NCBI RefSeq assembly: GCF_014805625.2
Contig: NW_023998414.1
Coordinates: 15,487,758 to 15,551,757, forward strand
Origin: Glossina fuscipes
Lineage: Eukaryota; Arthropoda; Insecta; Diptera; Glossinidae
Direction of reading: 5' to 3'
Length of the DNA stretch: 64,000 nucleotides
Shown: positions 61,201 through 64,000 of the stretch, piece after piece
Layout of the letters: each line of letters opens with the position of its first letter
Position numbering within the stretch: the stretch's first letter is position 1
Program-made: the position numbers and the translations under genes
Notes under the pieces: model-generated
Told to the model about the DNA's origin: nothing
Database searches by the model: none
What the model saw: the letters and a program-made list of their open reading frames with translations, nothing else

Positions 61201-64000
61201 AGCTTCCATATGAGCAGTCTAACTTTTAACATTTCACAGTGAGAACGGTGACATCAATTCGTTTATGTAAAGCTTGGAGCACGTTGGTCTATTATTCGAT
61301 TTCATTGCCTAGGTAAGGGCGAACATGTAAAGTATGCCTTTACTTAGAAATCAAGCGTGACTTTTCATTTTTTATCGCGAAAATAAGTAACGAGTTAATT
61401 GTATTGGACGAAATGGTATAGGGGTCTCTTTCTAGACATGCTCCCACGCTCCCACATCGGAATCAGCGCTTCGTTAAAGTGGAAAACTTACATTCATACA
61501 TTTTGCAACTTTATTAGATAATTTTGAATTTCATATTCATGTTGGCTTAAATGTTATTATCTGCTATTTTACAGCTTCTTATTTTTTCGTGTTATTTGAA
61601 TTTTGTCTATCTGTTTCGAGAGTACGTATGTATCCATAAAAAGATGATCACAACTATTGTCCCTATTTTTGCTGTTATATTTTAAGAACGTAGTAAACAT
61701 CCAATTTCCGTGTGTTGACCACACATAGCAGTATCCAGTACTCGTTTGCAGGTTCGCAAAAATCTATATTAAATTGCGCATAAGAATTTTTGTGTAAAAG
61801 AATTGAGTTCATTTAAAATTCCTTTTTGGTTTCCAGGGCAAACTATTTAACTTTGAGTGCATCGTGTTTAAAAGCACGTTGTTTTTGGTAAACAAATATT
61901 ATAGGGTGAGGATGCTCGAGGCTGCTTATTAAAGCGCCCATATTTGCGGTGCTTTCAGTTTGCTTTTTGGTTTAACAAACAGCATTTGCAAGTGCGCCAG
62001 TACATGCATGCATATATATGTCATCATAGCAAACGCTCTTCATTTTGGTATAAAAGTAAGCAATTGAGACGCTATATGCGATTGATGTCTAATTTTTTTG
62101 AAACCTATTGCGTCTGTTGTAAAATTTTGCAACAAACAAAATACATTTATAAATATATATCTTATATATACATTTAACGAAAGTATTTGGAATTTTAAAA
62201 TATGTACTAGTGTAGTAGTTATTGAAGATAACTGAAAGCAGTGCTTACTGCGAAGCGATGGCAATAACATTAATGGTTAATAATTTAGATAAGTGTTGCA
62301 TTTAAAGACAGTCCTTTATGGAAATCATTCGCTTTCAAAGGTAATATTGTCAAGCAAGCATCAGAGTCGTCTCGTTTCAATATAAATTCCCTTTTGATAT
62401 ATATATATATATATTTTTTTTTTTTTGTTATTTAACTGCTCTTCTAACATCTGCTTTACTCGCCTGTAGTACTCAATTGATTCATATGCTTAACCCCATA
62501 TAGCAGTGTGGCCAATTAATAAGGGAAGCTGAACTTTTTTTTACAAAATTAGTTTCTTATTTATTCGAACATATAAGCTCTTCTTAGCTTACTAAACACT
62601 AAATGAACATTTTTTTCCTTCCAGTGTGAAATAATACAACATCTTGTCGAGTAGTTAGTAAAGTGCTCTTTGGAAGCCAAACGCTTAGCAGAATTAGACA
62701 GTTCACTTTAAAGTTTTCCGTTTTTACTAGGGGTCAAATACGAAAGATACTGTGATAGCCGAAGCGATTCGCATGTTTCTTCTTGATTCTTTGATTTTTG
62801 TACCGGTCCGCCAGCTACTGCTTTATTGTTTTTAAGATAGTAGATAAATATTGTTCTGCATGTGCATCCCAAAAACCACTGTCCCAATCGATGTTTGCGT
62901 TATTGTTGCTTTTGCTGCACTTGCACCAAGTAAAAACCAATCTTTCGGTTCTTCACGTGGCTTCGGTGCGCAGGAGTGAATTCAAATTTCATTCGAATTT
63001 TCATGCCGATCGAAGAAACTTGGTTTTTTTATTTGGCCTTAAGCATTCCTCTAAATTGTTGCTTTAAATGTGAAACTGTACACGAAAATCTTTTTGGTCG
63101 ATTGTAGGGAAACTCAACAACCAACTCTCACAAAGCTGGTTTGCCAACGGTTTTTCGTACAAGATATTCAGTATTGCCGCACATGAGTCAAATAACTTAT
63201 CATGGACTTGTTCTATCGTTTCTGATGTTGTAATCTCAGATGAGGGAACGTGAACGGCGTCCATCACTTGTGCTTGCACAATTCCTTATTTAACTTCAGC
63301 CATCCAATATTCAATCATTTTATCGCGAAGAATAAAGTTCAGATAATCGTTTTCACAAGTTAGTATTTACAATCAAAGTTTCTTAGCTTCTCGAACGGAA
63401 AAAGGGGGAGAGAGGCAAAGAAAGGCAGACAGCATGTTGCTGAATAAAAGCGAAAGTACTGTTTTTAAGCTATGCGTCGTAATCGTATGAATTAAAGTGC
63501 TAGGGTGCGTAACTAAAGGTTGCACAACGTAGTTCCTTGGAGCTTTGAATAGGCGTCGTTCTGCGCTAAAAAAACGCTATTTCCTGCTTAATCCGAAGGA
63601 TAGTGCTGCTAAGGCTTTACAAGTGTGTGAATAATGGTCGCGTTACAATATCCGAAATTCAAATAATCAAACCATTAACATCGACAAAGCAGCTGCTTAT
63701 CTGTGCCACACCCATTTAAACTAATTCATGTGCCGCGTAGAAAATAGGACTACTAATGGTTATTGTTGGGCAGCATATTGAACAAAATAGCTCCTAACAT
63801 TTTTTATAATATTCTTCCAAATTTAATTTACTAAAAAATCGGCGGAGACATCGGTTCGCACCGGATAAATATATTTATGATACTCATAGAGGTTTAAGTC
63901 TTACTCATCATGTTGATTGAGGCTAAAAAATTGCAATCAAAACGGACAAGAAATCAAATGAAAGCGTAACAGACTAGCAAGTGCGACCATTGAACATCGT
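61201..64000. other. AT-rich non-coding block
   Basis: No gene is recognised. There is a TA run at about 62396-62414 followed by poly-T. A minus-strand frame at 63064-63279 shows no secure family motif. Confidence 0.45.

Noticed and set aside
63064..63279. EQVHDKLFD-like string as the start of a mariner transposase
   Set aside because: Only a few residues fit, and no helix-turn-helix or DDD segment follows.
1..64000. CRISPR arrays, operons, phage or bacterial systems
   Set aside because: No regular spacer-repeat structure, no dense coding and no ribosome-binding sites; the repeat content is that of an insect genome.

Overview
The window is strongly AT-rich eukaryotic DNA without any recognisable intact host gene. 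It reads as intergenic or deep intronic sequence of a cyclorrhaphan fly. The organism is inferred from the repeat content: a CR1-type, an R1-type and an I-type non-LTR retrotransposon, a mariner relic, and many DINE-1/INE-1-like dispersed repeats with the usual 'GTCTGTC' core, the 'TTCTGAATCGATT' motif and the 'CGCCCAC' motif. A tephritid or related acalyptrate is plausible, but the sequence alone does not fix the family. Nothing prokaryotic (operons, Shine-Dalgarno sites, CRISPR) is present.

Layout. 1-8.3 kb: AT-rich, microsatellite-rich sequence with one DINE-1-like copy (5.59-5.99 kb). 8.3-8.8 kb: relic of an R1-clade reverse transcriptase, minus strand. 13.3-13.7 kb: internally deleted mariner transposase, minus strand. 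14.02-14.21 kb and 16.20-16.35 kb: two copies of a tRNA-derived SINE, each with a perfect target-site duplication (11 and 13 bp). 21.06-21.75 kb: 3' end of an I-clade LINE (RNase H and zinc-knuckle remnants) with a (TAA)n tail. 24.5-25.1 kb: an unassigned decayed coding stretch, minus strand. 25.5-26.7 kb and 27.75 kb: DINE-1-like repeats tipped with palindromes. 30.2-31.0 kb: a GC-richer, hairpin-rich block with two copies of a short module. 31.2-35.4 kb: a nearly whole but broken CR1-like LINE, minus strand, with a third SINE copy in its 3' region. 35.4-64 kb: AT-rich sequence with simple repeats, at least six more DINE-1-like fragments and one possible short secreted-protein ORF (53.85-54.01 kb).

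How the parts relate. The three SINE copies share a tail with the 3' end of the I-clade LINE fragment: a GCCGATAGCC block, a GCTAGTGC block, a TTAGAAT-like block and terminal TAA repeats. This suggests the SINE uses an I-clade reverse transcriptase. It is the clearest biological relationship in the window and the best candidate for a previously undescribed system. The window otherwise records successive insertion and decay; no set of genes appears to work together in a host pathway.
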